A stretch of DNA of 64,000 bases from JAEUOS01 sp965279115 (GCA_965279115.1 OZ257137.1:5890001-5954000), one strand, 5' to 3'. Shown: positions 15,257 to 26,300, counted from the first letter of the stretch. Notes: generated by a model from the sequence alone, not told the origin. Program-made: numbers and translations.

Positions 15257-17125
15257 TCACGGCCACCATGACCACACCCACATGCGCACCCAGTGCGTCA
15301 GCTTGTGGGTCCAGATCCAGATGAGCTTGCGCTGCTCGACCTCGATCTTGCCTATGCCCTCCATGCCGGGGCGCAGCTTCTCGATCGCGCCGCTGGCGAC
15401 CGCCTCGACGCGGAAGAAATTGCGCCCCTGGTCGACCACCGACACCGGGGTGATCTTGTCGACGGCGAGCCGGATGTCCTCGTTGGGCATGGACGTCAGG
15501 GCAAGGCGGCCGGCCTGACCCACCTTCACGCTGTTGATGTCGCGCTCGTCGACCTTCATGATGACGCGGTAGGTATCGAGCGGTGCGAGCTCGAAGAGCA
15601 CGTTGCCGCGCTCGATGGCGGCGCCCAGCGACTGGCTCAGGTCGCCCTTGACAATCACCGCGTCGAAGGGCGCGACCAGCCGGGTGCGACCGATCTGCTC
15701 GTCGATGAGGGCCATCTGCGCGCGGATCTGCCCGCCTTGCGCATCGAGAATGCCGGCACGCGCGCGGTTGCCCTCGGCGATCGCCTGGCGGCGCTCGTTC
15801 TCCTGTTGCGCGGCCTGGCTGACGAGCTTCTGGCGCTCCAGGCGCAGGTCGCGGTCGTCCATGGCCGCCAGCAGGTCGCCCTTCCTGACGACGTCGCCGG
15901 CGCGCGCGCGCGCCTCGATGACATAGCCCTGCATCGCCGCGGTGACCGCGCGCTGCACCTTGCCTTCGAGGCTGGCGTCGGCGGTGATCATGTAGTCGCC
16001 ATCGGCGATCGAGAAAAACCCGATCACCAGCGCGACCAGGAGTACCCACAGCTTGAGGGCCACATGGCGCGGCCCGACCAGGTGGCGCCATTGCGTGGCC
16101 GCGCTGTCGAAGGCCTTGGCGCCGATCCAGCGATCCTCGCGGCGCTTGACGTCGAGCACCGGCCCGACCAGCAGCGCCGCATGCTGGCAAAGCTCGACGG
16201 TACGGGCGTCGAAGTCGCCACCGGTGGGCAACTCGAGCAACAGCGCGCCGAGCACATCCGCCCCGGCGGTGAGCGGTATGGTGCAAGCCGCCCCGGTGCC
16301 GTGCTGCTGCAGCAGTTCGGCATGCGCGCGGGTCACCTGGAAGGCGCCGTCGCCGCGCGCGGGGTAGACCACGGTGGCCGACTGGTCCGCCGCCTCCTCC
16401 ATCGCGGCCTCGATGGCGCGCACGACATTGGTCTTGGCGGCGAAGGCGGCGCTGTGCGAGAGCGCCTTGACCTGGATGTGGCGCCCCTTCATGAATCCGA
16501 TCGAGACACGCTCGCAGCCGAAGGTGGTGGCAAGTTCGGTGGCGACCGCGGTGGCCGCGGCCTGGAAACGCTCGTGTTGCAGCGAGGTCGCGATGAGCTC
16601 GAGCACCGTCACCAGGCGCGCCTTGCTGGTGAAGGTCTTGCGCCGCGCCAGCGCCTCCAGCCAGCCCAGGCCCAGGGCCAGGCGCTGGATCAGCTCGCGA
16701 ACCGCCGCGTCCGACCGGCCCTCGATCTCCAGGGCGGCGGTGCCGTACAGCTCGTCATCGACCAGCACCGGATGGGCGAGAAACACCGGGTCCTGGCGGC
16801 GCGGGTTGCGCGTGATGCCGTCGACGGCGACCGTGCGCTCCTTGAGGGAGCGCTCGACCACCGCCACCAGGCGCGGGCTGCCTTCAATGCCTTCCGGCCA
16901 TACCGCGAGTGGCGCGAACGCGGCCGATTCGGCCGAGCGCAGGACCACCACCCCGCGGATCACGCCGTCAAAGGCGCGGCACTGGATGTCGAGCCAGTTG
17001 GCGGCGAAATTGCGCACGTCAGCGGAGTGCGCCAGGCGGGCCCAGGAGGAGGATTCGAACGACTCGCCGTCGTTGGACGCGCGACGGGCGTCCGAAATCA
17101 GCGCGATGCCATCATCGTTTGCCAC
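15257..17125 (-). CDS. GAF domain-HlyD membrane fusion protein
   Basis: A 622-aa protein. The N-terminal half is cytoplasmic, with a clear GAF domain at about 172-330 (A-T-E-L-A-T-T-F-G-C-E-R-V-S-I-G-F; A-C-T-I-P-L; D-V-L-G-A-L-L-L-E). A second, weaker GAF-like stretch lies at about 30-165. A single membrane helix at about 352-372 (L-W-V-L-L-V-A-L-V-I-G-F-F) is followed by a HlyD-type adaptor: a split biotinyl-lipoyl barrel (A-R-A-G-D-V-V-R-K-G-D-L-L-A) around a Gln/Arg-rich coiled coil, then a beta-barrel. The last 20 residues are unusually Trp-rich (six Trp) and may insert in the membrane. It starts with GTG at 17125; AGGAA (complement of 17132-17136) lies 6 bases upstream. The family role is to link the inner membrane to TolC. 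The GAF part suggests regulated opening or protein contact, which is inference. Confidence 0.87.
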   Translation of the reverse strand: MANDDGIALISDARRASNDGESFESSSWARLAHSADVRNFAANWLDIQCRAFDGVIRGVVVLRSAESAAFAPLAVWPEGIEGSPRLVAVVERSLKERTVAVDGITRNPRRQDPVFLAHPVLVDDELYGTAALEIEGRSDAAVRELIQRLALGLGWLEALARRKTFTSKARLVTVLELIATSLQHERFQAAATAVATELATTFGCERVSIGFMKGRHIQVKALSHSAAFAAKTNVVRAIEAAMEEAADQSATVVYPARGDGAFQVTRAHAELLQQHGTGAACTIPLTAGADVLGALLLELPTGGDFDARTVELCQHAALLVGPVLDVKRREDRWIGAKAFDSAATQWRHLVGPRHVALKLWVLLVALVIGFFSIADGDYMITADASLEGKVQRAVTAAMQGYVIEARARAGDVVRKGDLLAAMDDRDLRLERQKLVSQAAQQENERRQAIAEGNRARAGILDAQGGQIRAQMALIDEQIGRTRLVAPFDAVIVKGDLSQSLGAAIERGNVLFELAPLDTYRVIMKVDERDINSVKVGQAGRLALTSMPNEDIRLAVDKITPVSVVDQGRNFFRVEAVASGAIEKLRPGMEGIGKIEVEQRKLIWIWTHKLTHWVRMWVWSWWP

Positions 17126-17165
17126 TGCGTATTCCTAGCTGTCTTGCTTGAACTTGCTCCGGACG

Positions 17166-17194
17166 GTGGCGCGCCGCGTGCCGCGGCGCGGCAC
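17166..17194 (-). promoter_or_regulatory. Strong GC hairpin directly after the TolC-type gene
   Basis: Thirteen-base arms (17166-17178 and 17182-17194) pair at 12 of 13 positions around a 3-base loop, abutting the stop codon of the TolC-type gene. No U tract follows on the minus strand, so it is not a classical terminator. It could stabilise the upstream mRNA or set a processing point that lowers expression of the three distal genes. Confidence 0.5.
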
Positions 17195-18571
17195 TCACTG
17201 GAACGCCGCGCCCACGTCGACCAGGTCGGCCTCCGAGAGCGTCCCGGTGGCCAGTTTCAGGCGCAGGCGGTACAGGAGGTACTCGTAGCGGGCCTGGGCG
17301 AAATCGCGCCGGGCCAGAAACAGGTCGCGCTGGGCGTCGAGCACCTGCAGGAGTGAAAACAGGCCGGACTTGAAGCCCTGCTCGCGCGCTTCCAGTGCGC
17401 TTTGCTGCGAGATGACCGACTGGCGCAGCGCTTCCACCAGGCTGACCGCGCCGATGGTGCCGTCATAGGACGCGCGGGTGGACCGCTCGACCGAGCGACG
17501 TTCCATTTCGAGGTCTTCCTGCACCTTCTGGAAACGATGCGCGGCTTCCTGCGTGACCGCGCTGGTGAGGCCGCCTTCAAATATGGGAACCGAAAGCCGC
17601 AGCGTGACGTCGGTGGTTTCCACCAGCGTGCCCGGACCGAAGGAACCGTTGACCAGTGAACTGGCGGCGTCGCGCCGGTTGTAGTTCACCAGCAGGTTGA
17701 CGCTCGGGTAATGGCCGGCGCGCTGGCGCTCGACCTCCTGGCGCGACACCTCGACAGCCTCGCGCCGCGCGCGCAGGATCAGGTTCTGGTCCAGCGCCGA
17801 TTCGACCCAGCGCTCGACGACCGCCGGCTCGGGCGTCGACAGCGGGAATTCCGGCTTGAGTGTCTGCAGGCTTTCGATCACCCGGCCGGTGATCTCGCGC
17901 AGCGCCTGGCGAGCATCGCGCAGCTTGTTCTGCGCCTCGATCTCGCGCGCCTGCGTGACGGCGTAGCGGGCGGTCGCGTCATGCAGGTTGGTGATGGTGC
18001 CCAGGCCCGACTTGAGGCGTTCACGGGCCAGTTCCAGCACCTTGCCCACCGCCTCGCGCTCGGTACGCGCCAGCACCACGCTGTCGGTCGCGGCGAGTAC
18101 CGAAAGATAGGCCGCCGTGGTGCGCAGCATGAGGTCCTGTTCGGCGGCCAGGAGGGTGTACTCGGCCTGCTTGACCACCGATTTGGCCTGCTCGAAGCGC
18201 GCGATCACCTCCCTGCGGAAGATCGGCTGCGTGATCGAAAGCGTGCGGCTGTCGGTCGGGTAGGTGCGCGCCCCGACCCCGACGAACGCGTTTTCGTTGC
18301 GCAACACGTTGTTGCGGGTCTCGGTGCGGTCGATGTCATAGCGCACCGTCGGCAGAAAGCCTGCGCGCGCCTGGTCCATGGCGGTGCTGCTGGCGCGCGA
18401 CTCCGCGCGTGCCGAACGGTACTTGGGGTCATTTTGCAAGCCCAGGCTGAAGGCCTCCGGAAGCGTCACGCCATGCGCCGCACTGGCGGCCAGCCCTGCC
18501 GTGGCCACATACCCGGCCAGACGGCGCCCGAATCTGCCGATCTTCCCGTCACCCCACTTTGCTACCGACAC
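17195..18571 (-). CDS. TolC family outer-membrane efflux protein
   Basis: A TolC-type channel of 458 aa from the GTG at 18571. Signal peptide: G-R-R-L-A-G-Y-V-A-T-A-G-L-A-A-S-A-A-H-G, followed by the mature start V-T-L-P-E-A-F. The two-fold internal repeat of the family is visible: long coiled-coil helices rich in A, Q, E and R with repeated beta segments (R-T-L-S-I-T-Q-P-I-F-R near the first third, D-V-T-L-R-L-S-V-P-I-F-E-G-G in the second half). It ends in the usual Y-E-Y-L-L-Y-R-L-R-L-K-L-A-T-G-T-L. The start at 18571 is preferred because AGGAG (complement of 18577-18581) lies 5 bases upstream. The in-frame GTG at 18598 has no such site. It lies between the small adaptor and the GAF-HlyD gene in the putative operon and should form the outer-membrane exit duct. 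Type I secretion and RND efflux use the same family, so the substrate rests on context. Confidence 0.92.
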   Translation of the reverse strand: MSVAKWGDGKIGRFGRRLAGYVATAGLAASAAHGVTLPEAFSLGLQNDPKYRSARAESRASSTAMDQARAGFLPTVRYDIDRTETRNNVLRNENAFVGVGARTYPTDSRTLSITQPIFRREVIARFEQAKSVVKQAEYTLLAAEQDLMLRTTAAYLSVLAATDSVVLARTEREAVGKVLELARERLKSGLGTITNLHDATARYAVTQAREIEAQNKLRDARQALREITGRVIESLQTLKPEFPLSTPEPAVVERWVESALDQNLILRARREAVEVSRQEVERQRAGHYPSVNLLVNYNRRDAASSLVNGSFGPGTLVETTDVTLRLSVPIFEGGLTSAVTQEAAHRFQKVQEDLEMERRSVERSTRASYDGTIGAVSLVEALRQSVISQQSALEAREQGFKSGLFSLLQVLDAQRDLFLARRDFAQARYEYLLYRLRLKLATGTLSEADLVDVGAAFQ

Positions 18572-18761
18572 GATCACTCCTGGATTGTTAATCCTCACGG
18601 CGCCCTACCTGCTCCACAGGGCGGCGGCCCCACCTCCGCGCTGTTCCACCGCACCGCCAGCGCCATCGGCGCCACCAAAACGAGTCGCGAGTCTACAACA
18701 GCAAAGAGACCTCAAGTACCGAAAATACATGCTAGGGGACACGCTGCAATGCCGGCTTGAA

Positions 18762-19565
18762 TCAGCGTCCCAGCGTGACGCTGCACTTGATGCCGGCTGG
18801 AATCTTGTAGTCCGGGTTGGGCAGTTGCAGGCGCACGCCCAGGGTGCCGCTGGCGGCGTCGACGAGCTTGTCCACCACAACCACCTTTGCCTGGTAGGTT
18901 CCCGGGAACATCGGTGCAAGATTCACCCGCCCGGTCATGCCGACCTGCACGGTCTTGAACATGCGCGATGGCGCGATCACCTCGATGTTGAGCGGATTGA
19001 TCTGCGCCAGGCGCAACACCACCGACTTGTCGGTACGGATGAATTCGCCCGGGGTCATGCGGCGCTCCACCACCACGCCATCGAGCGGGCTGACGATGGT
19101 GCGCAGCTTGAGGGTCTCCTCGTCCTTCTTGAGTTCCTCCTCCCGCAGCTTGACCTCTGTGGCGAGTTCATCCTTTTCCTGCACCGAGATCAGTTGCTTC
19201 TCGAACAGCGACTCGCTGCGTTCAAGCTTGCGCTTGGCGAACTCGACGCGCGCCGCCGACAACTTGGCTGAGGCCGCCTCGACGCCGGATTGCAGCCTGG
19301 CCACCACCTGGCCCTGTTTCACTACATCGCCGCGATTGACCAATACCTGGTCAAGCACGCCATCGACCGAACTGCCGACATTGACCAGGACATGGGGTTC
19401 AACCAGGCATTCGAGCTCATTGCCCCCTGGCGCCGCAACCGCGACCGGATTCGTCGCCGGCACGCCCGCGCGTGCATCTCCCCTGGGTGCCGCCATCCCC
19501 GGCGCTTGCGCACCAACACCGTGCGCCGCCAGGGCCAGCGCCGCGCCTGCAAAAAAAATCCTCAT
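18762..19565 (-). CDS. HlyD/RND-type periplasmic adaptor (short)
   Basis: A 267-aa membrane fusion protein. Residues 1-19 are a signal peptide (M-R-I-F-F-A-G, hydrophobic, A-Q-A). The lipoyl half-motif is G-S-S-V-D-G-V-L-D-Q-V-L-V-N-R-G-D-V-V-K, followed by a short charged coiled coil (about residues 95-150) and the second half-motif I-V-S-P-L-D-G-V-V-V-E-R-R. The barrel part ends at I-P-A-G-I-K-C-S-V-T-L. It lacks the C-terminal membrane-proximal domain of full RND adaptors and has no RND pump gene beside it. The start at 19565 is chosen for the signal peptide; the longer frame to 19661 adds a Pro/Arg-rich segment. It is the first gene after the giant gene (gap 175 bp) and precedes the TolC-type gene by about 190 bp, so it probably links the export complex to TolC. 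Confidence 0.88.
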   Translation of the reverse strand: MRIFFAGAALALAAHGVGAQAPGMAAPRGDARAGVPATNPVAVAAPGGNELECLVEPHVLVNVGSSVDGVLDQVLVNRGDVVKQGQVVARLQSGVEAASAKLSAARVEFAKRKLERSESLFEKQLISVQEKDELATEVKLREEELKKDEETLKLRTIVSPLDGVVVERRMTPGEFIRTDKSVVLRLAQINPLNIEVIAPSRMFKTVQVGMTGRVNLAPMFPGTYQAKVVVVDKLVDAASGTLGVRLQLPNPDYKIPAGIKCSVTLGR

Positions 19566-19675
19566 GCTTCCGTCCCGAAAAAACGCCGACGAACCTGCCG
19601 GCCTGGCTTCCCGACTCCGGCACCAACCGGGCCCCGGGAGGCGGGGAAGAGATGCTAACACCCAAACGCGAAGTT

Positions 19676-19708
19676 GGCCGAAGCCAGCTGCCGGCAGCCG
19701 AATCGGCC
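19676..19708 (-). other. Imperfect inverted repeat behind the giant gene
   Basis: GGCCGA (19676-19681) and TCGGCC (19703-19708) flank a 12-bp perfect palindrome GCTGCCGGCAGC (19687-19698), about 33 bases after the stop of the giant gene. No T run follows on the minus strand. It could be a 3' stabiliser or a partial stop between the giant gene and the export genes. The rest of the 175-bp gap shows no convincing promoter. Confidence 0.3.
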
Positions 19709-19740
19709 CGGCGGCGCGCCCGTGGCACCTTGGGAGGGCG

Positions 19741-20340
19741 CTACGCTTGGGGTCGGCGCGGGCGCAGCCTTGCGATCAGCCCGCGCCAGACGGCGCCGGC
19801 ATGGGCCGCAAGCGCAGCGCGGTCCGGCACGACCCGCGGCCGCGACTGCTGCACGGCAACAAGGCCGGTGGCACCCATCGCCGTGGCAAGCAGGTCACCG
19901 GCCAGGCTCGACTCGCCCCCCTCCTCCACCTCGAGGTCGGAGAGGACACCGGTAGCCGGCGCCAGCGACTCCGGATCGGTGACCGCGCCGGCGGAGCCCG
20001 GCGCGGCATTGCCTGCCGACGCCGGCGTCTCGCCTTCAGGCATGACGTCGCCGTGCGGCAGGCCTTCGGGGGCGGAAATTGCATCGGACCCGAAGAGCTT
20101 CTGGAACAGGTCGGCATCGACCAGGACCGTGCGCCCGACACCATTGCCGAGGCTGAAGATCCGGCGGAATATTGCCGTGTCGAGCAGGGGATCATTGCGG
20201 TCGATCGCGTTCCGCAGGCGGTCATCGCCTTCGGTCATGAAGCCCGGCAGGCCGGCGAACAGCTCCTCCAGCAGGGTCTCGAGCTCCTCATCGGAGAGGA
20301 ACCCGCCGCCACTTCCACCGCCGCCGCCGCCCAGGCCGGT
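19741..20340 (-). other. Unique C-terminal tail of the giant protein (possible sorting signal)
   Basis: About 200 non-repetitive residues after the last Ca-binding module. A Gly-rich linker (G-G-G-G-G-G-S-G-G-G) leads to an acidic helix (S-D-E-E-L-E-T-L-L-E-E-L-F), then a folded-looking segment, then a long Pro/Ala/Glu linker (E-V-E-E-G-G-E). It ends in a weakly hydrophobic stretch, L-A-G-D-L-L-A-T-A-M-G-A-T-G-L-V-A-V, followed by an Arg-rich end (seven Arg in the last 22 residues). Acidic linker, hydrophobic stretch and basic end is the general plan of C-terminal sorting signals, but it is not PEP-CTERM, LPXTG or a known T1SS signal. Its role as an export or anchoring signal is inference. 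Confidence 0.5.
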
Positions 20341-23300
20341 GCCGGTGACGATACCGCCGGTGATGAACACCAGGCCGGTGTCACCGACGATGACGTCTTC
20401 GCCCGGCGAGCCGAAGATCACGTCACTGCCGCCGCCGCCGATGATCACATCGTTGCCCGCCCCGCCGTCAAGCGTGTCGGCGGCGCCATATGCCGGGTCG
20501 AGCGAGCCGATGGTGACCGTACCACCGCCGCCGGTGACGGTCAGCTGGCCGCCATCGCCGAACAGGATGTCGTTGCCAGCGGTGCTGGTGACGGTGTCGC
20601 TGCCGGCGCCGCCGATGGCGATATCGGCGCCGGCGCCGGTGCTGATGACATCGTTGCCGCCCAGGACCGGATCGCCGGACGACACCTGGGCAAGCGTGCC
20701 ATCCGGGTTGTTGATGATGGTGCCGTTGTCACCCACCACCACGTCGTTGCCGGCGCCGGTGGTGACAACGTCGCTGCCGACACCGGCGATCACCTGGTTG
20801 TTGCCGTCACCGGTGGCAATGATGTCGTTTCCGCCGGTGGCCGCGGTCGTGTCGGTGGAGGTGATGTTGGTCATCACCGGGCCGGTGAAGCCGATCTGTG
20901 CGTTGTCGCCGATGATCGTGTCGTTGCCGGTCCCGCCGGTGATGGTGTCGGCACCGACACCACCGATGATCAGGTTGTTGCCGTTGCCGGCGTTGAGGGT
21001 GTCGTCGCCGCCGGTCACGGGAGTGGCATCGGTGGAAGTCACCAGCAGCGGGTTGGAGGTGCCCGGTGCGTAGGTGACCACGCCGTTGTCGCCCAGGATG
21101 ATGTCCGCGCCGGCACCGGAGTTGACGGTGTCGGCGCCGAAGCCGCCGACGACGATGTTGGCGCCGTTGCCGACGTTGATCAGGTCATTGCCGCCCACGT
21201 CGGTCTGCGACGAACCGAACCCGGTGGGGAGGCCCGTGGAATCGAAGGTCACGAAGCCGTTGTCGCCCATCACGATGTCGGTGCCGCCGCTGACCACGCC
21301 GGCCTGGCCCGCCGTCGCCGGACCCGCCGGCTGGTTGACCAGGTCGTCGCCGACGCCGGCCAGAACGATGTTTTGCGCGGCCGTACCGCCCACGTCCAGC
21401 GCGGCATACGGGCTCGTAAGCGCGGTGTTCAGGGTGTAGACCGGTGCCCCGACGGTTCCGGTGTTGGCGTACACGGCCACCGCGCCGCTCGCGTCGCCGA
21501 GCAAGAGGTCGACGATGCCGTCGCCGTTGGCGTCGGCGAAGGCCGGCATGCTGTTGTTGCCCGCGTCGATGCCGCTGAACGGGTTGGCCGGGCCGACCAG
21601 CGCGGCAAAGGCCGGCACGCTGGTGGAGCCGGTATTCGTGAAGGACACCAGCGTGCCGTCGCTGGCCCCCACCACCAGATCGAGCGTGCCGTTGCCGTCG
21701 AGATCGACGAACGCCGGGGCCGCCGCGTCGCCGACATCGATACCGGTGAACGGATTGGCCGCGCCGGTGCGTTCCACGTACACCGGGGCGGTGGGTGTGC
21801 CGACGTTCTCGAAGTACTTCAGCGTGCCGTTGAAGTCGCCAACGACAAGGTCAAGGTCGAGGTCGCCATCCAGGTCGGCGAGCGCCGGGACGCTGGCCGA
21901 GCCCACGTCGATACCGCTGAACGGGTTGGCCGCGCCGGTGCGTTCGGTGAATACCGGCGTGGCGACGCTGCCGGTGTTCTCGAAATATCCGAGGGTCCCA
22001 TCGGCGCGTCCGACGACCGCATCGGCCAGGCCATCGCCATTGATGTCGCCGAACACCGGATTGGGTCCGCCGCCGCTGACGATCACGTCGCCACCGCCGG
22101 TCGCCGCCGTGGTGTCGGTGGTCTGGGCGCCGGTCAGCACAGCGGTGCCGGTAGCGGCACCGGTTCCGGGGGTGTAGGTGAACACGCCGTTGTCGCCCAG
22201 GATCAGGTCCGCGCCGGTACCTGTCACAAGGACATCGGTACCGAAACCGCCGGCCACGACATTGTTGCCGTCGCCGGCCTGGATAACGTCGCCGGCACCC
22301 AGGGTCGGATCGGTGGTGCCGACCGAACTGAGCAATCCGCCCGTGGTCCAGGTGATCTGGCCGTTGTCGCCGATCAAGAGGTCGTTGCCGTTGCCCGCGA
22401 TGATGCTGTCGATGCCCACCCCGCCAATGACCAGGTTGTCGCCGGCGCCCGCGGCGATGGTGTCATTGCCACCGGTGGCGTTGCCGGTATCGGTCGAAAG
22501 CACCTGGGCGAGGTTGGGCGAATTCGGGGTGTAGGTGACCGTGCCGTTGTCGCCGAGCAGGATGTCGGCGCCCGAGCCTGCGATCAGGGTGTCATTGCCG
22601 AAGCCGCCCACCGCGATGTTGGCGCCGTTGCCGAGGTCGATGACGTCATTGCCGCCGATCACGATCTGCGAAGAACCGAATCCGGTCAGCGTGCCGGTCC
22701 CGTCCCAGGTGACGAAGCCGTTGTCGCCCATCACCACGTCCTGCCCCGGGTTGGAATCGATCACCTGGTCGTTGCCGACACCGGCAAGGATCACGTTGCG
22801 CGTGCTGCCCGTGCCGGTGGCGAGATCGGCCAGCGGGTTGGCGGGGCCGGCGCGCTCGACGAACACCGGTGCCGACACCGTGCCGGTGTTCATGAAGTAA
22901 TCAAGCGCGCCGCCATTGGCGCCGACGACCAGGTCGGCCAGGCCGTCACCGTTCAGGTCGGCCACCGCCGGCACGCTGAGGTTGCCCACATCGACGCCGT
23001 GGAACGGATTGGCGGCATTGAGCAGCTCGGTGAAGACCGGCACCGTGGTCGAACCGGTGTTGCTGAAGGTGCGGATCGTGCCGTCGCTCGAGCCCAGCAC
23101 GAGGTCGAACGTGCCATCGCCGTTGATGTCGACAAACGCCGGCGCGCTCATCGAATCGGTGTCGATCGCATTGATCGCATTGAACGGGTTGAACGTATTG
23201 AGCAGCTCGGTGAACACCGGCGCCATGGTGGTCCCGGCATTGTCGAAAGTCCTGAGTCTGCCGTCGGCCGAACCAAGCACCAGGTCGAGCGTGCCGTCGC

Positions 23301-26300
23301 CATTGAGGTCGACCAGGGCCGGCGCGCTCATGTCGCCGACATCGATGCCGTCAAACGGGTTGGCGGCGCCGGCCAGCTCGGTGTAGACCGGTGTGCCGGC
23401 AATACCGGTGTTGGCATAGGTCCGTACGGTGCCATCGCTGGCGCCGACGACCAGATCCAGCAATCCGTCGCCGTTGATGTCAGCCAGCACCGGCGCGCTC
23501 ATCGAGCCGACGTCGACGGCGGAGAACGGGTTGGCGGCGCCGATGCGCTCGGCGTAGACCGGCAGTGCGTTGCTGCCGATGTTCTCGAAGTAGAGGATGG
23601 TGCCGTTGCTGGTGCCGACCAGCAGGTCGAGCTTGCCGTCGCCGTTGACGTCGGCGAAGCTGGCAGTGCCGCCACGCCCGCTCTGGATCACGTCGTTGCC
23701 GCCGGTGGTCGGGCTGGTATCGGTGGTGCGCGCGCCGGTCAGCACGGCCACGTTGCCGGCGCCGGTGGTGTAGCTGAAGACGCCGTTGTCGCCCAGGATC
23801 AGGTCCTCGCCGATGCCGGTGTTGATGATGTCGGCGCCGAAGCCACCGGCGACGATGTTGGCGCCGTCGCCGACCTGGATCGTGTCTTTGGCGCCGAGTC
23901 CGGCATCGGTGGTGCGCACCTGCGCAAGCACGCCCGTGGCCGTCCAGTTGATCTGGCCGTTGTCGCCGATGACCCGGTCGACACCGCTGCCGGTGATGAC
24001 GGTGTCGGTGCCGGTTCCGGCAATCACCAGGTTGTCGCCCTCGCCGCCTACGATGGTGTCATTGCCGCTGGCCCCACCGACCACGCCGGTGGAAACCGCC
24101 TGCAACAGATTGGTCGTGCCCGGGGTGTAGGCCACCGCGCCGTTGTCGCCAAGGATGATGTCGGCGCCGCTGCCGGTTGTGATGGTGTCGTTGCCGAAAC
24201 CGCCGACCACGATGTTGGCGCCATCGCCGACCAGGATCACGTCGCCGCCACCCGCACCGGTGCTGGTGTTGGTGAACACGCGGATGGTGCCCAGGCTGTC
24301 GCCCACGACGAGGTCGGGGTCGCCGTCGCCGTCGATGTCGGCGAAGGTCGGCGCGCCATTGTTTCCGCCGGTGGCGCCATCGAACGGATTGTCGGTCCCG
24401 CTGCGCGCCACATAGGCGGGCGCGTTGGCGGTCCCGGTGTTCTCGAAGTAGCGCAGCGTGCCGCCGATTTCGCCCACCAGAAGGTCGGGGTCGCCATCGC
24501 CGTCGATATCGGTCGTGGCCGGTGCGGCGTAGGCGCCGACGTCGATGCCGTCAAACGGGTTGGCCGCGCCGCTGCGCTCCACATAGGCGGGCACGCCGAT
24601 GCTGCCGGTGTTTTCGAAGTAGCGCAGCGTACCGTTGATCTCGCCCACCAGCAGGTCGAGATCGCCGTCGCCATTGATGTCGGCGATGGCGGGTGCGGCG
24701 GCATCGCCCACATCGAAGCCGTAGAACGGATTGGCCGGGCCGGTGCGCTCGACGAACAGCGGTGCCGTCGCGCTGCCGGTATTGGCGAAGAAATGGATGC
24801 TGCCGTCGGCCGCGCCGACCACCAGGTCGTTGGTTCCGTCGCCATTCAGGTCGGCGAAGGCCGGCATGCCCGCCTCGCCCACATCGATGCCGTTGAATGG
24901 ATTGGCCGTGCCGGTGCGCTCGACAAAGACCGGCGTCGTGGCCGAGCCGGTATTCTCGAAGTAGCGCAGGCTGCCGCCGATCTCGCCCAGCACGGCATCA
25001 AGGTCGCCGTCGCCATCCAGGTCCGCCAGCGCCGGCGCCCCCTGGTTGCCGACATCGATGCCGTTGAACGGATTGGCGGCGCCGCTGGCGGGGGTGATGG
25101 TGATCGCGCCGGCGTTTTCGCTGTTGAACGATTGCAGGAGGCCGGCGGCATCCCAGTTGAAGCGGCCGTTGTCGCCGATCACGTAGTCGTTGCCCGCGCC
25201 AGGCACGGCGCTGGCCGAGAAAGGCTCCGCCGGGTCGTTGACATGGTCGGCTCCCATGCCGCCGAGCACCACGTTGTTGCCACCGCCGGTGACGATGATG
25301 TCGCCCCAGCCTGGCTGGTTCAGCGTGTCGATGGTCTGCACGCCCTTGACCTGGGTCGTGTCGGCCCAGAAATCGATCTGCGCGTTGTCGCCGGCGATGA
25401 TGTCGTCGCCCGTGTCCACGTCGATCCGGTCCGCGCCGGCGCCACCGACGATGATGTTATTGCCGGCCAGGCCATGGATGGTGTCGTTCCCGCCCACGGT
25501 CGGATCGACGCTGACAAACTGGTCGGGCAGGCGGTCCAGGCCATCGGCAACATCGCCCGGGCCGCCGCCGCCCTGCTGCTCGACCACCTCGGCGGTGGTC
25601 AGGCTGCCTGCCACTGCGTAGCGGATCATGCGGCCGCGATCGCCGAACAGGATGTCGTCGCCGGACCCGCCGGTGATGGTGTCGTCGTCCTGCCCGCCAA
25701 ACACCACCAGCTGCGCCGTCGATACGAAGGTTGTCGGCGTCAGCGCGCCCGGACGCACGCCGGTACCCGAGCCGATGACCTCGTCCTTGTCGCTGACGCC
25801 CGCGAAGTCGTTCCATGGCCCCTGCGTGTTGAGCACCAGCAGGCCGTCGGTGGTGTCGGTGACGCTGTTGGACTCGCTGACCTGCAGGTCCACATAAACC
25901 TTGTCATCGCCCAGGCCGGTATTGAGGGCGGTGATGGTGCGCACGCCGGTGCGTGCCGCGGCACCGTCGATCCAGACGGTGTCGTTGCCGAAGCCGGTCC
26001 AGATCGACACGCCGTCGGCAAAGCTTCCGGTGCTGTCGGCACGGTAGGTGATGGTGCCTTGCGCCAGGTCGACCCAGCCAAAGGCCCCGATCCCGCCAGT
26101 CAGGCCGCGGATGGCGATTTCGGCGTTCGCGGGCTCGGGCGCGATGCCAAGGTCGGTGATCAGGATGTCGTCGTTGGCAAGCGTGCTGGCCTCGCCGCTG
26201 ACCATCAACTGGGCGCGGCCCTTGTCGGCGTCGATATTGAGGGCACCGTTGATGTTGTGCAGATGGCCGGTCAGGAAGTCCGGCGCCGCCGTGGCGGTGA

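Noticed and set aside
15293..17356. Plus-strand open frame of 687 codons over the GAF-HlyD gene
   Set aside because: Exact antisense register of a gene with recognised GAF and HlyD domains; no domain of its own.
18762..19565. Part of an RND multidrug pump
   Set aside because: No RND transporter gene adjoins it, and the protein is shorter than full RND adaptors. Context favours the giant-protein export locus.
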